This document shows, piece after piece, positions 42,915 to 52,251 of a DNA stretch of 64,000 nt. The stretch is taken from the NCBI GenBank assembly GCA_036406595.1, contig DASXAR010000039.1:5584-69583 (forward strand), in the 5' to 3' direction. Within the stretch, counting starts at the first letter, position 1. Each line of letters starts with the position of its first letter. Source of the DNA: VRUE01 sp036406595 (GTDB taxonomy: Bacteria > Actinomycetota > Thermoleophilia > Solirubrobacterales > 70-9). A model generated the notes under the pieces. That model was not told where the DNA came from. It did not search any database and worked only from the letters and a program-made list of their open reading frames with translations. The position numbers were made by a program, and so were the translations under genes.

Positions 42915-44141
42915 ATGCCAGACCGTCCAGAGGCGCAACCACCATCCGAGTGCGACCTTGCGGTCGTCGGGGGCGGCATCCTCGGGACGGCGGTTGCGCG
43001 GGAGCTGGCGCGAAGGCACGCGGGGGCGCGGATCTGCCTGCTCGAGGCCGAGCCCCGACTCGGTGCCCACCAGACCGGGCACTCGAGTGGGGTCATCCAC
43101 GCCGGCATCTACTACGAGCCCGGCTCCCTGAAGGCGCGGCTCTGCGTCGAGGGCGCCCGGGCGCTCTATGACTACTGCGAGGGGAGGGGCATCGAGCACC
43201 GGCGCTCAGGAAAGCTCGTCGTCGCGGCCCGCGAGGCGGACCTCGGCGGGATCGACGAGCTGGAGCGGCGCGGCAGGGCGAACGGCGTCCCGGGCCTGAG
43301 GCGGCTCGAGGCGGCCGAGATTCCCGAGATCGAGCCCCACGCCCGGGGCCTCGCCGCGCTCCATTCGCCGGCGACAGGGGTCGTCGACTTCGTCAGGGTC
43401 GCGGAGGCGTTCGGCAAGGACTTCACGGAAACCGGCGGGAGCATCCACCCGGGCATCGAGGTGAGGGACGCGACTCTCGGCGCGGACCGGATCTCCCTTA
43501 TCCACGCGCGCGGCACAATGGCGGCGTCGGCTGCGGTCTTCTGCGCGGGCCTCTGGTCGGATCGCCTCGCGGTCCAGTGCGGCGCGCCCGCCGAGCCGCG
43601 AATCGTCCCCTTCCGCGGCGCCTACCTGCGGTTGCCGCCCGAGCAGGCCCGGCTGGTCAGGGGGAACGTCTATCCCGTGCCGGACCCCGACCTGCCGTTC
43701 CTCGGGGCCCACCTGACGCGGACGCTCCAGGACGAGGTCCTGATCGGGCCGAGCGCCCTGATGGTCGGGGCGCGCGACGCCTACCGTCTGAGGACGCTCC
43801 GCGCCCGCGACCTGGCCCAGACGCTCGCATGGCCCGGAACCTGGCGGATGGCCGGCAGGCACTGGCGGGCCGGCCTCAGAGAGATCCGCCACGCCGCCAG
43901 CCGCCGCTCCTTCGTGGCGGAGGCGGCCCGGCTGGTGCCGGACCTCCGGGGAGCGAAGGCGTCGCTCGGACCGGCCGGCATCAGGGCGCAGGCCATCGGG
44001 CGTGACGGCCGGCTGGTCGATGACTTCGTCATCCACCGAACCGAGCGTGCGATCCACGTCCGCAACGCCCCCTCGCCGGCGGCGACGTCCTCGCTTGCGC
44101 TCGCCGCTCTGATCGCCGACGAGGTTGCCCCAATTATCTAG
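42915..44141 (+). CDS. lhgO: L-2-hydroxyglutarate oxidase / dehydrogenase
   Basis: This 408-residue FAD enzyme oxidises L-2-hydroxyglutarate to 2-oxoglutarate. The N-terminal Rossmann motif LAVVGGGILGTAVAREL is followed by the family mark GAHQTGHSSGVIHAGIYYEP. DAO-type C-terminal sequence ends with DDFVIHRTERAIHVRNAPSP. The length is normal. It is probably attached to the inner membrane and feeds electrons to the quinone pool. ATG 42915 lies 27 bases after the copper oxidase gene. Confidence 0.92.
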   Translation: MPDRPEAQPPSECDLAVVGGGILGTAVARELARRHAGARICLLEAEPRLGAHQTGHSSGVIHAGIYYEPGSLKARLCVEGARALYDYCEGRGIEHRRSGKLVVAAREADLGGIDELERRGRANGVPGLRRLEAAEIPEIEPHARGLAALHSPATGVVDFVRVAEAFGKDFTETGGSIHPGIEVRDATLGADRISLIHARGTMAASAAVFCAGLWSDRLAVQCGAPAEPRIVPFRGAYLRLPPEQARLVRGNVYPVPDPDLPFLGAHLTRTLQDEVLIGPSALMVGARDAYRLRTLRARDLAQTLAWPGTWRMAGRHWRAGLREIRHAASRRSFVAEAARLVPDLRGAKASLGPAGIRAQAIGRDGRLVDDFVIHRTERAIHVRNAPSPAATSSLALAALIADEVAPII

Positions 44142-44157
44142 TCCAAATTTGGTCCTT

Positions 44158-44184
44158 TCGGCGATGCAACTTCGCCTTCGCCGA
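44158..44184 (+). terminator. Possible hairpin terminator after lhgO
   Basis: TCGGCGA and TCGCCGA form a 7-base-pair stem around a 13-base loop, between lhgO and the next gene. A CCAAATTTGG palindrome lies just upstream (44143-44152) and could be an operator instead. There is no T-run. Confidence 0.3.
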
Positions 44185-44203
44185 GCCCGTTCGGTCTTGA
44201 TAG

Positions 44204-47200
44204 ATGGCAAAGCTCTGGGCACTGCGCCTGATGCCGGCCGTGCTCGCCGCAACCGCGCTCGTCGCATGGCCGGGCGGACCGGCCTCCGCGGCTGATCCAT
44301 GCGCGGCTCCGGTGACCAACAAGGTCGCCTGCGAGAACACGAAACCCGGCGACCCGCCGTCCGACTGGCAGATCGACGGGATCGGCGATGCCTCGATCCA
44401 GGGATTCGCCACCCAGATGAGCGTCAACGTCGGCCAGACGGTCGACTTCAAGATCAAGACGCCGGCGAGCTCCTACCACATCGACATCCTTCGCCTCGGC
44501 TACTACGGCGGCGACGGGGCGCGGAAAATCGCCTCCAACATCCAGCCCTCCGCCTCGCTTCCGCAGAGCCAGCCGAGCTGCACGAGCACCAGCTCCACCG
44601 GCCTGGTCGAATGCGGGAACTGGAAGATCTCGGCGTCGTGGACGGTGCCGTCGACGGCTGTCTCCGGCCTCTATGTGGCGCACCTGGTCCGCAACGACAC
44701 CGGTGGCGAGAGCCAGATCCTCTTCGTAGTGCGCGACGACTCGAGTCATTCCGACCTCGTGCTGAAGACCTCGGATGCGACCTGGCAGGCCTACAACGCC
44801 TACGGCGGCAACAGCCTCTACACCTGCACCGTCTCCTGCCCGCCGGGTGACCCGGGCGGCTACAAGGCCGCCTATGCGGTCTCCTACAACCGCCCCTTCG
44901 ACGGCACCCTGGCCACCGACAGCGGCGTCTCCGACCCGTTCTATGCCGAGTACCAGCTGATCCGCTTCCTCGAGCGCAACGGGTACGACATGAGCTACGT
45001 CTCCGACCACGACGTCGAGGCCGGCGGGTCGCTGCTGCAGAACCACAAGGTCTTCATCTCCAGCGCCCACGACGAGTACTGGTCCGCCGGCGAGCGCCAG
45101 AACGTCGAAGCGGCCCGCGGCGCAGGGGTCAACCTCGCCTTCTTCAGCGGCAACGAGGTCTTCTGGAAGACGCGCTGGACGAACAGCTCCGACGGGTCGA
45201 ACACGCCCTACCGAACGCTCGTCACCTACAAGGACACCCACTTCCCGAATCCGGTCGATCCGCTGGGGCCGGGGATCACCACCCCGACATGGCGCGACCC
45301 GCGATTCAGCCCGCCCGGCGACGCCGGCCGCCCCGAGAACAGCCTCAGCGGCCAGCTCTTCCTGATCAACTCGGGCACCTCCGAAATCAAAGTCCCCGGG
45401 ACGTTCGCCAAGCTGCGGTTCTGGCGCAACACCGCGGTCTCAACGCTGAGCGCGGGTCAGACCCTCACGCTAGCCCCCGGGACCGGGACGCTGGGCTACG
45501 AGTGGGACGTCAACCCGGACAACCGCTTCCGTCCCGCCGGGCGGTTCCCGCTTTCCTCGACGACGGTGAGCGGGGTGCAGGCGTTCATCGACTACGGCAC
45601 CGAAGTCGAGGACAACGCGACGGCGACGCACAGCCTCTCCCTCTACCGGGCCCCGAGCGGCGCGCTGGTCTTCGGCGCCGGCACCGTGCAGTGGTCCTGG
45701 GGGCTCGATGTCACCAACGCCTGGAACGACGCCGGTCCCGATGGCGAAAAACCCGACCCGACCATGCAGCAGGCCACGGTCAACCTGATGGCCGACATGG
45801 GCGCCCAGCCGGCGACGCTGCAATCGCCTCTCATCGCGACCTCCGGCTCAACCGACTCGACGGCGCCGACCGCCGCACTCACCGCGCCCGCCGACGGCGC
45901 GTCCGTGTCTGACGGCAACACCACGACGATCTCCGGCACGGCCTCGGACACCGGTGGCGGGGTCGTCGCCGCGGTCGAGGTCTCGACCGACGGAGGCGCG
46001 ACCTGGCACACGGCGAACGGGACCACATCCTGGACCTATCCATGGACGGTCCACGGCTACCCCTCGACCACGATCAGGGCGCGCGCCATCGACGACTCCG
46101 GCAACATCGGGGCCGCGAGCGCCGCGCGGACTGTCTCCGTCTCCTGCCCCTGCTCCGTCTTCGGATCGACGGTTCCCGAAACCGTCGACGCGGGCGACAC
46201 CCACGCGGTGGAGGTCGGCGTCAAGTTCCGCAGCGACGTCGCGGGGAACGTCACCGGCATCCGCTTCTACAAGTCCTCCTCCAACACCGGCACCCATGTC
46301 GGCAACCTCTGGACGCTGGGCGGCACGAACCTGGCCAAAGCCACCTTCTCGGGCGAGAGCTCAAGCGGCTGGCAGCAGGTGAGCTTCTCCAGCCCGGTCG
46401 CGATCCAGCCCAACACGACGTACGTCGCCTCCTACTTCGCTCCCAAAGGGCACTACTCGGCGGCCGAGTTCGCGGTCGAACATCCACCCGCGGTCGGCGC
46501 CGACAACCTCGACGCGCCGCCGCTGCACATCCTGCCCGACAAGGGGAACGGCAACGGCCTCTACGAATACAGCACCGCCAGCACCTTCCCGCAGAGCACC
46601 TTCCACGCCGAGAACTACTGGGTCGACGTCCTCTTCGCACCGACCGGCCCGTCACAGCCGCCGGGTCAGGTCACGAACGTCAGCGCGACGGCGGGCATGC
46701 TCCAGGCGAACGTCAACTGGACCCCGCCGTCCACCGGCGGTGCCCCGTCTACCTACCAGATCACCCCATACATCGGCTCCACCGCGCAGACGCCCGTGAC
46801 CGTCACCGCCCCCGCCACCAGCGCGGTGATAACCGGGCTCTCGGGCGGCACCACCTACACCTTCAAGGTGAAGGCGGTCAACGCCTTGGGGGCGGGGCCT
46901 GACTCGGCCGCGTCCAATCCGGTCACCCCCACCACCCCCAGTCCGCCCGAGGCGCCGACCGGGGTCAGCGCAACCGCCGGGCCGCTGCAGGCGACCGTCA
47001 ACTGGACCGCCCCCTCGAGCGACGGCGGCAGCCCGATCACCAGCTACCGGGTCACCCCCTACATCGGCTCTGCCGCGCAGACGCCGGTCAGCGTGGCCGC
47101 GCCGGCGAGCTCGACGACGATCACCGGGCTCTCGGGCGGCACGACGTACACCTTCAAGGTCGCCGCGATCAACGCGGTCGGGCCGGGGCAGGACTCGGCT

Positions 47201-50200
47201 GCCTCCAACTCGGTCACCCCCACCACCCCCAACCCGCCCGGGGCGCCGACCGGGGTCAGCGCAACCGCCGGGCCGCTGCAGGCGACCGTCAACTGGACCG
47301 CCCCCTCAAGCGACGGCGGCAGCCCGATCACCAGCTACCGGGTCACCCCCTACATCGGCTCCGCCGCGCAGACGCCGGTCAGCGTCGCCGCGCCGGCGAG
47401 CTCGACGACCGTCACCAACCTCGCCGCGGGCACGGCCTACACCTTCAGGGTCGCCGCGGTCAACGTAGCCGGGCCGGGGTCGGATTCGAGCGCCTCGAAT
47501 CCGGTCACTCCGACCCCCGCTCCGAGCCTCGCCGTGGACACAACGGTGACCGCGCATCAAACCAGCGGCTCGAGCAGCATCTCCTCGCCGGCCTTCTCGA
47601 CCTCTGCCTCCGGTGAGCTGCTGCTCGCCTTCATCAGCTCGGACGGCCCCTCCGGTGGCGGCGGCCAGAGCTTCTCGAGCGTCAGCGGCGCCGGGCTGAC
47701 CTGGCGTCTCCGCAGTCGCTCCAACGCCCAGCCCGGCACCGCGGAGATCTGGCAGGCCAACGCGCCGGCCACGCTCAGCAACGCCACCGTCACCGCCACC
47801 CGGGCGAGCGGCTCCTACGTCGGCTCGATCACCGTCGTCGCCTTGATCGGAGCCGACCAGGTCGTCGACGGGACCACCGCGACGGGCAGCAGCTCCACAG
47901 GCGCCCCGTCGGTCTCGCTGACGACGACCCGCGCGAGCTCGTGGATATGGGGGGTGGGCAACGACTGGGACAGCGCCACCGCGCGCACCGTCGGACCGAA
48001 CCAGACCAAGGTCGATGAGTTCCTTGCCTCGGTCGGCGACACGATGTGGGTGCAGCGGCAGACCCTGACGACGCCGCTCAGCGGGACGTTGGTGACGTTG
48101 AACGACACCGCCCCCACCAACGACCGCTGGAACCTGGCGGCGATCGAGGTGCTGGGGACCACCCAGGGCGCCGCGCCGGCCACTCCCATCCTCTCCTCCA
48201 CCGTCCCGGCCTCCCCGGCCAACCAGAACTCGCCGAAGCTCGTGGGCAGCGCCCCGGCCGGGTCCTCGGTCTCGATCTACTCGACCGCCAACTGCAGCGG
48301 CACGCCTCTCGCCGGGGGCAGCGCGGCGGAACTGGGAGCCGGGATCACGGTCCCCGTCCCCGATGACTCCAGCACCGCCCTACGCGCCACCGCGACCGCC
48401 GCCGGCGTCAGCTCGGCCTGCTCCGCGCCGCTCACCTACGTCGAGGACTCGACCGCGCCGCAGACCCAGATCGGCGCCCACCCGGCGGCGCTCAGCACCA
48501 GTCCCGCGGCGAGCTTCGAATTCTCCGGCGAAGACGCGGGCTCGGGCGTGGGCTCGCTGCAGTGCCGGCTCGACTCGACCGAAGCCTCCGCCTGGGCGGG
48601 CTGCGCCTCGCCGAAGAGCTACGCGAGCCTCGCCGACGGCGCCCACCTCTTCGAAGCGCGTGCGATCGACAAAGCCGGCAACACGGACGCGACGCCGGCC
48701 TCCTTCGAATGGCAGATCGACGCGACGCCCCCCACCGCCGTGATCGACGCGGGCCCGAGCGGCGTCACCGAAGACTCGACCCCCACCTTCGAATTCCACT
48801 CCAGCGAGGCCGGCTCGAGCTTCGCCTGCTCGATCGACACGGGCACCGCGAGCTTCGGCGCCTGCTCGGGGCCGGGCGCCTCCCACACCCCGGCGAGCCC
48901 GCTCGCCGACGGCTCCTACACCTTCCGGGTGCGCGCCACCGACGCGGCCGGGAACCAGGGCACGGCGACCCGCAGCTTCACGGTGGACTCGCCGGCCAAC
49001 CCGCCCGGGGCGCCGTCCGGCCTCACCGCGATCGCGAAGAGCTCCGGCGCGCAGCTCAGCTGGACGGCCGCGGCCGGCAACGGAAGCCCGATCGTCAGCT
49101 ACCGGATCACCCCCTATATCGGCGGTGCCGCCCAGACGCCGCTCAGCACGGGCTCGGCAGCGACGTCGGCCACGATCGGCGGCCTCACCAACGGCACCAC
49201 CTACACCTTTACGGTGGCGGCCATCAACGCGGGTGGCCCCGGGCCCGAGTCGACCCCATCCGCGGCAATCACCCCATACGCAACGATCTTCGACCTCGCC
49301 ACGCCCGCGACGGTCGACGCCGGCGACGCCAAGGCCGTCGAGCTCGGCGTCAAGTTCCGCAGCGACGTGGCCGGCACCGTCAACGGGATCCGCTTCTACA
49401 AGGCCGCGGCAAACACCGGCACCCATGTCGGCAGCCTCTGGAACGCCGGCGGCACGCTTCTCGCCCAGGAAAGCTTCAGCGCCGAGACGGCATCCGGCTG
49501 GCAGCAGGTGAAATTCCCGAGCGCCGTCGCGATCCAGCCGAACACCACCTACATCGCCGGCTACCTCGCCCCGAAAGGCCATTACTCGGTGAACGGGCCG
49601 ACGCTCTCCGCCGGCGTCGACAACCCGCCCCTGCACGCGCTGGCCAACAGCGCCAGCGCCAACGGCGTCTACATCTACAGCAGCACGGCCAAATTCCCGA
49701 CCAACAGCTACCAGTCCTCCAACTACTGGGTCGATGTGCTGTTCACCCCGGCCGTCGCCGCCCAGCCCCCCGGCCAGGTGACGGGTGTGAGCGCCACCGC
49801 CGGCCCCGGGCGGGCGAACGTGAGCTGGAGCGCGCCGGCCAGCGACGGCGGCAGCGCCATCACCGGCTACCGGGTCACTCCCTACATCGGCTCCGCCGCC
49901 CAGGCGCCGGTCACGGTCGCCGCGCCGGCAACGTCGAAAACGATCACCGGGCTGACCGCCGGAACCACCTATACGTTCAAGGTGGCCGCGATCAACGCGA
50001 TCGGCACCGGGCCCGACTCGACCGCCTCGAACCCGGTCACGCCGACGGCGGTGGGAAATGGCCCCGACTCGCCGACCGGGGTCACCGCCGGGGCCCGCAA
50101 CCAGGGCGCGCTGGTCAGCTGGAGCGCGCCCGCCAACGAAGGCGGCAGCGCGATCACCAGCTACCGCGTCACCCCATATGTGGGCAACGCGGCGCAGGCC

Positions 50201-50815
50201 CCCACGACGGTTCCCGCCTCCACCACCTCGACGACGATCGGCGGCCTGGCGAACGGCACGACCTACACGTTCAGGGTCACCGCGATCAACAGCCTCGGCT
50301 CCAGCCCGGAATCCGAACCCTCCAACCCGGCGATGCCGCGCGCGACGATCTTCGAGCAGACCGTTCCGACCGTGATCGAAGACACCGACTCGAACTCGGT
50401 CGAGCTCGGCGTCAAGTTCACCAGCGACGTCGCGGGCACGATCCGGGGAATTCGCTTCTACAAGGGCCCCGGGAACGTGGGGACCCACGTCGTCAGTTTC
50501 TGGAACGCCGCCGGGGAACTGCTCGAGCAGGACACGGCGACGGGGGAGAGCGCCTCCGGTTGGCAGGAGGTGCAGTTCGCGAGCCCGGTCCCGATCGCCC
50601 CCGGCACCGTCTATGTCGCCGGCTATCTGGCCCCCAACGGCCACTACTCGGTGATCCAACCGGGCTTCACGAGCGCGGTTGACAGCCCGCCGCTCCACGC
50701 GCTGGCAAACGCGACGAGCCCGAACGGCGTCTACTCGTACAGCCCGGTGAGCATCTTCCCGACCGACACCTTCAACTCGTCGAACTACTCGGTCGACGTC
50801 ATGTTCACGCCATGA
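44204..50815 (+). CDS. Giant secreted mosaic protein with N,N-dimethylformamidase-like domain, 2203 aa
   Basis: A signal peptide (MPAVLAATALVAWPGGPASA) is followed by residues 30-540 resembling the N,N-dimethylformamidase large subunit (VFISSAHDEYWSAGERQNVE and AFFSGNEVFWKTRW). An Ig domain lies near 553-650, DUF4082 near 652-811, three FN3 domains at 815-1104, an unnamed domain at 1109-1318 (also in the copper oxidase), two Ig-like domains to 1600, FN3, DUF4082 near 1693-1848, two FN3 domains, and a final DUF4082 at 2047-2203. DUF4082 domains are probable carbohydrate-binding or adhesion modules. Amide hydrolysis by this lone large-subunit domain is uncertain. It overlaps the next gene by 4 bases. 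Confidence 0.85.
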   Translation: MAKLWALRLMPAVLAATALVAWPGGPASAADPCAAPVTNKVACENTKPGDPPSDWQIDGIGDASIQGFATQMSVNVGQTVDFKIKTPASSYHIDILRLGYYGGDGARKIASNIQPSASLPQSQPSCTSTSSTGLVECGNWKISASWTVPSTAVSGLYVAHLVRNDTGGESQILFVVRDDSSHSDLVLKTSDATWQAYNAYGGNSLYTCTVSCPPGDPGGYKAAYAVSYNRPFDGTLATDSGVSDPFYAEYQLIRFLERNGYDMSYVSDHDVEAGGSLLQNHKVFISSAHDEYWSAGERQNVEAARGAGVNLAFFSGNEVFWKTRWTNSSDGSNTPYRTLVTYKDTHFPNPVDPLGPGITTPTWRDPRFSPPGDAGRPENSLSGQLFLINSGTSEIKVPGTFAKLRFWRNTAVSTLSAGQTLTLAPGTGTLGYEWDVNPDNRFRPAGRFPLSSTTVSGVQAFIDYGTEVEDNATATHSLSLYRAPSGALVFGAGTVQWSWGLDVTNAWNDAGPDGEKPDPTMQQATVNLMADMGAQPATLQSPLIATSGSTDSTAPTAALTAPADGASVSDGNTTTISGTASDTGGGVVAAVEVSTDGGATWHTANGTTSWTYPWTVHGYPSTTIRARAIDDSGNIGAASAARTVSVSCPCSVFGSTVPETVDAGDTHAVEVGVKFRSDVAGNVTGIRFYKSSSNTGTHVGNLWTLGGTNLAKATFSGESSSGWQQVSFSSPVAIQPNTTYVASYFAPKGHYSAAEFAVEHPPAVGADNLDAPPLHILPDKGNGNGLYEYSTASTFPQSTFHAENYWVDVLFAPTGPSQPPGQVTNVSATAGMLQANVNWTPPSTGGAPSTYQITPYIGSTAQTPVTVTAPATSAVITGLSGGTTYTFKVKAVNALGAGPDSAASNPVTPTTPSPPEAPTGVSATAGPLQATVNWTAPSSDGGSPITSYRVTPYIGSAAQTPVSVAAPASSTTITGLSGGTTYTFKVAAINAVGPGQDSAASNSVTPTTPNPPGAPTGVSATAGPLQATVNWTAPSSDGGSPITSYRVTPYIGSAAQTPVSVAAPASSTTVTNLAAGTAYTFRVAAVNVAGPGSDSSASNPVTPTPAPSLAVDTTVTAHQTSGSSSISSPAFSTSASGELLLAFISSDGPSGGGGQSFSSVSGAGLTWRLRSRSNAQPGTAEIWQANAPATLSNATVTATRASGSYVGSITVVALIGADQVVDGTTATGSSSTGAPSVSLTTTRASSWIWGVGNDWDSATARTVGPNQTKVDEFLASVGDTMWVQRQTLTTPLSGTLVTLNDTAPTNDRWNLAAIEVLGTTQGAAPATPILSSTVPASPANQNSPKLVGSAPAGSSVSIYSTANCSGTPLAGGSAAELGAGITVPVPDDSSTALRATATAAGVSSACSAPLTYVEDSTAPQTQIGAHPAALSTSPAASFEFSGEDAGSGVGSLQCRLDSTEASAWAGCASPKSYASLADGAHLFEARAIDKAGNTDATPASFEWQIDATPPTAVIDAGPSGVTEDSTPTFEFHSSEAGSSFACSIDTGTASFGACSGPGASHTPASPLADGSYTFRVRATDAAGNQGTATRSFTVDSPANPPGAPSGLTAIAKSSGAQLSWTAAAGNGSPIVSYRITPYIGGAAQTPLSTGSAATSATIGGLTNGTTYTFTVAAINAGGPGPESTPSAAITPYATIFDLATPATVDAGDAKAVELGVKFRSDVAGTVNGIRFYKAAANTGTHVGSLWNAGGTLLAQESFSAETASGWQQVKFPSAVAIQPNTTYIAGYLAPKGHYSVNGPTLSAGVDNPPLHALANSASANGVYIYSSTAKFPTNSYQSSNYWVDVLFTPAVAAQPPGQVTGVSATAGPGRANVSWSAPASDGGSAITGYRVTPYIGSAAQAPVTVAAPATSKTITGLTAGTTYTFKVAAINAIGTGPDSTASNPVTPTAVGNGPDSPTGVTAGARNQGALVSWSAPANEGGSAITSYRVTPYVGNAAQAPTTVPASTTSTTIGGLANGTTYTFRVTAINSLGSSPESEPSNPAMPRATIFEQTVPTVIEDTDSNSVELGVKFTSDVAGTIRGIRFYKGPGNVGTHVVSFWNAAGELLEQDTATGESASGWQEVQFASPVPIAPGTVYVAGYLAPNGHYSVIQPGFTSAVDSPPLHALANATSPNGVYSYSPVSIFPTDTFNSSNYSVDVMFTP
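46952..47533 (+). repeat. Tandem FN3 duplication, 291-bp period
   Basis: GCGCCGACCGGGGTCAGCGC starts at 46952 and again at 47243, and the two FN3 units are nearly identical at DNA level over their first half. The period equals 97 codons. The near-identity suggests a recent duplication or gene conversion within the giant secreted protein. Confidence 0.75.
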
Positions 50816-51414
50816 ACCGCTCGACGACCCCCAGATTGCCCGCCACCTTCGCCGCCGCCGGCCTGGCCCTGATCCTCGCGGCGGCCGCCGCCCTCGTGCT
50901 CGCCGCCTGCGGCGGAAGCGGCCAACCGACCGACTCAGGCTCCCAACCGGAGACGAGAAGCGCCTACATCGTCCCCTCCTCGAATCCGATCTCCTCCGAG
51001 GACGCGCCAAGCGTCGCCCGCTACCCGACCGGCCGCGACAACGACGAGACCAGCAAGACCGGGGCAGACCTGGATCCATGCGACCTGGTCTCCTCGAAGC
51101 AGGCGGCGGCGATACTGGGCAGCTCCGTCCACAGCTCGCTCGGACTGCAGGGACCGACCTGCATCTATGAAACCGGCGGCTCGGGGCCGCAGATCACCGT
51201 CGTGATCGAGCAGACCTCCCTCGCCGGCCTCCGTCGCGAGGCGTCGGAGGCCACCCGGCTGCAGGTCGGGAACCGGAGCGGCTGGTGCATCGACCATGGC
51301 TCCACCTCGGTCGCGGTGCCGCTCGAGAAGGGTGGCGTGCTGCGGGTGAACGGGCCCTGCGCGCTCGCCTCGCGCTTCGCCGCCCTGGCGGTCGGCGGCG
51401 CCTCCCGGAGCTGA
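50812..51414 (+). CDS. DUF3558-like lipoprotein
   Basis: The 200-residue protein has a lipoprotein signal peptide with lipobox VLAAC at residues 29-33 or so. The mature part contains DPCDLVSSKQAAAILGSSVH, which resembles DUF3558 proteins, where DPCxLL-type sequence begins the folded domain, with four conserved Cys overall. It starts with ATG 50812, overlapping the stop of the giant protein (ATGA), so the two are translated together and may act together on the cell surface. Confidence 0.75.
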   Translation: MNRSTTPRLPATFAAAGLALILAAAAALVLAACGGSGQPTDSGSQPETRSAYIVPSSNPISSEDAPSVARYPTGRDNDETSKTGADLDPCDLVSSKQAAAILGSSVHSSLGLQGPTCIYETGGSGPQITVVIEQTSLAGLRREASEATRLQVGNRSGWCIDHGSTSVAVPLEKGGVLRVNGPCALASRFAALAVGGASRS

Positions 51415-51442
51415 GCCGAGCGGGCGCAGTCCTGAGCCCGCC

Positions 51443-52006
51443 TCAGGTCGTCGCCCGGCGCCTGCGGTAGCGGCGGGTCTTCGCGCGGTTCCCGCAGACC
51501 TCCATCGAGCACCAGGTTCGCGAGCGGTTGCGGGACTCGTCGAAGAACGCCCACTCGCAGGTCTCGTCCGGGCAGACCTTGAGGCGAGGCCAGGCGCCGG
51601 TCGCCTGAAGCCGCTCGAGCGCGAGCAGCAGGCGGGCCTCGAAGGCCGGGGCGCCCTCACCCTCCGGAGCAAGCTCGAGCTCGCCCTCGGCGCCGAGCAC
51701 GGTGCGATAGCGGGCGCGCGCGGCGGCCGCGCGAAGGGGCGCCACCGCCTGGTCGTCTGCGGGCCGCCCGTTGTTGGCCAGCATCAGGGCGCGCAGGGCC
51801 CCGCGCAGGGCGAGGACCCGATGGTGGCCCGCCTCGTCGATCTCCGCCGCGCCGACCTCGCCGTCCGACCCCCGGATCCAGCTCTCCAGGGCTGCGGCGT
51901 CGGCGATCGCGTCGATGCCCTCGTCCTGGTCCCAGGTGTTGACGAAGTCGACCAGCAGCCCAGCCTCTCTGTCGACGGACGAATTTGAATTTCCGCTTGA
52001 CACCAC
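51443..52006 (-). CDS. CGNR zinc-finger transcriptional regulator
   Basis: The 187-residue protein has an N-terminal ABATE (ligand-binding-like) domain starting with LLVDFVNTWD and a C-terminal CGNR finger: VCPDETCEWAFFDESRNRSR, then WCSMEVCGNRAKTRRYRRR. These proteins are predicted DNA-binding regulators that respond to a small molecule. The gene is divergent from a small Arg-rich ORF, and its start overlaps a probable promoter reading the other way, which suggests self-control or control of the neighbour. Confidence 0.9.
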   Translation of the reverse strand: MVSSGNSNSSVDREAGLLVDFVNTWDQDEGIDAIADAAALESWIRGSDGEVGAAEIDEAGHHRVLALRGALRALMLANNGRPADDQAVAPLRAAAARARYRTVLGAEGELELAPEGEGAPAFEARLLLALERLQATGAWPRLKVCPDETCEWAFFDESRNRSRTWCSMEVCGNRAKTRRYRRRRATT

Positions 52007-52026
52007 CCAACCAGTTTAGCTAGTGT
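51997..52026 (+). promoter_or_regulatory. Probable sigma-70-type promoter for the rightward transcript
   Basis: TTGACA at 51997-52002 and TAGTGT at 52021-52026 are separated by 18 bases. The predicted start site falls at about 52033, the first bases of the hairpin at 52032-52058. The -35 box overlaps the first codons of the CGNR regulator. Confidence 0.4.
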
Positions 52027-52031
52027 TGTGA

Positions 52032-52058
52032 ACACCGGCAAATGGAAATTGCCGGTGT
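52032..52058. promoter_or_regulatory. Perfect 10-bp inverted repeat in a divergent promoter region
   Basis: ACACCGGCAA and TTGCCGGTGT form a perfect 10-base palindrome around a 7-base spacer (ATGGAAA). It could be the operator of the adjacent CGNR regulator or a 5' hairpin on the rightward mRNA. The sequence is unrelated to the 49-bp repeat family. Confidence 0.55.
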
Positions 52059-52090
52059 CGCACGCCACGAGAGCCGAACGGAGGCCCGAA

Positions 52091-52204
52091 ATGAGGTTCG
52101 CAAGCAGCCTGGTGATCGCCAACGCCGCCGAGAGGCAGCGCCACCTACGGGAAATCGCCGCCCGCGACCGGCGCGTCCGCCGCCGCCCGCTGCGCTCCCG
52201 CTGA
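52091..52204 (+). CDS. Small Arg-rich protein, 37 aa
   Basis: ATG at 52091 follows GGAGG by 6 bases, an excellent ribosome binding site. The frame encodes MRFASSLVIANAAERQRHLR and ends RRRPLRSR at the TGA 52202-52204. The product is basic and probably helical, with no membrane segment. It lies between the promoter/hairpin region and the secreted InlB-type gene. Short basic ORFs like this occur near many actinobacterial genes, and it may act as a leader peptide rather than a stable protein. Confidence 0.45.
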   Translation: MRFASSLVIANAAERQRHLREIAARDRRVRRRPLRSR

Positions 52205-52251
52205 GATCCGGTTGAACCGCGCTCCCCGGGCATGCGTATGCCCGGAAGGAG

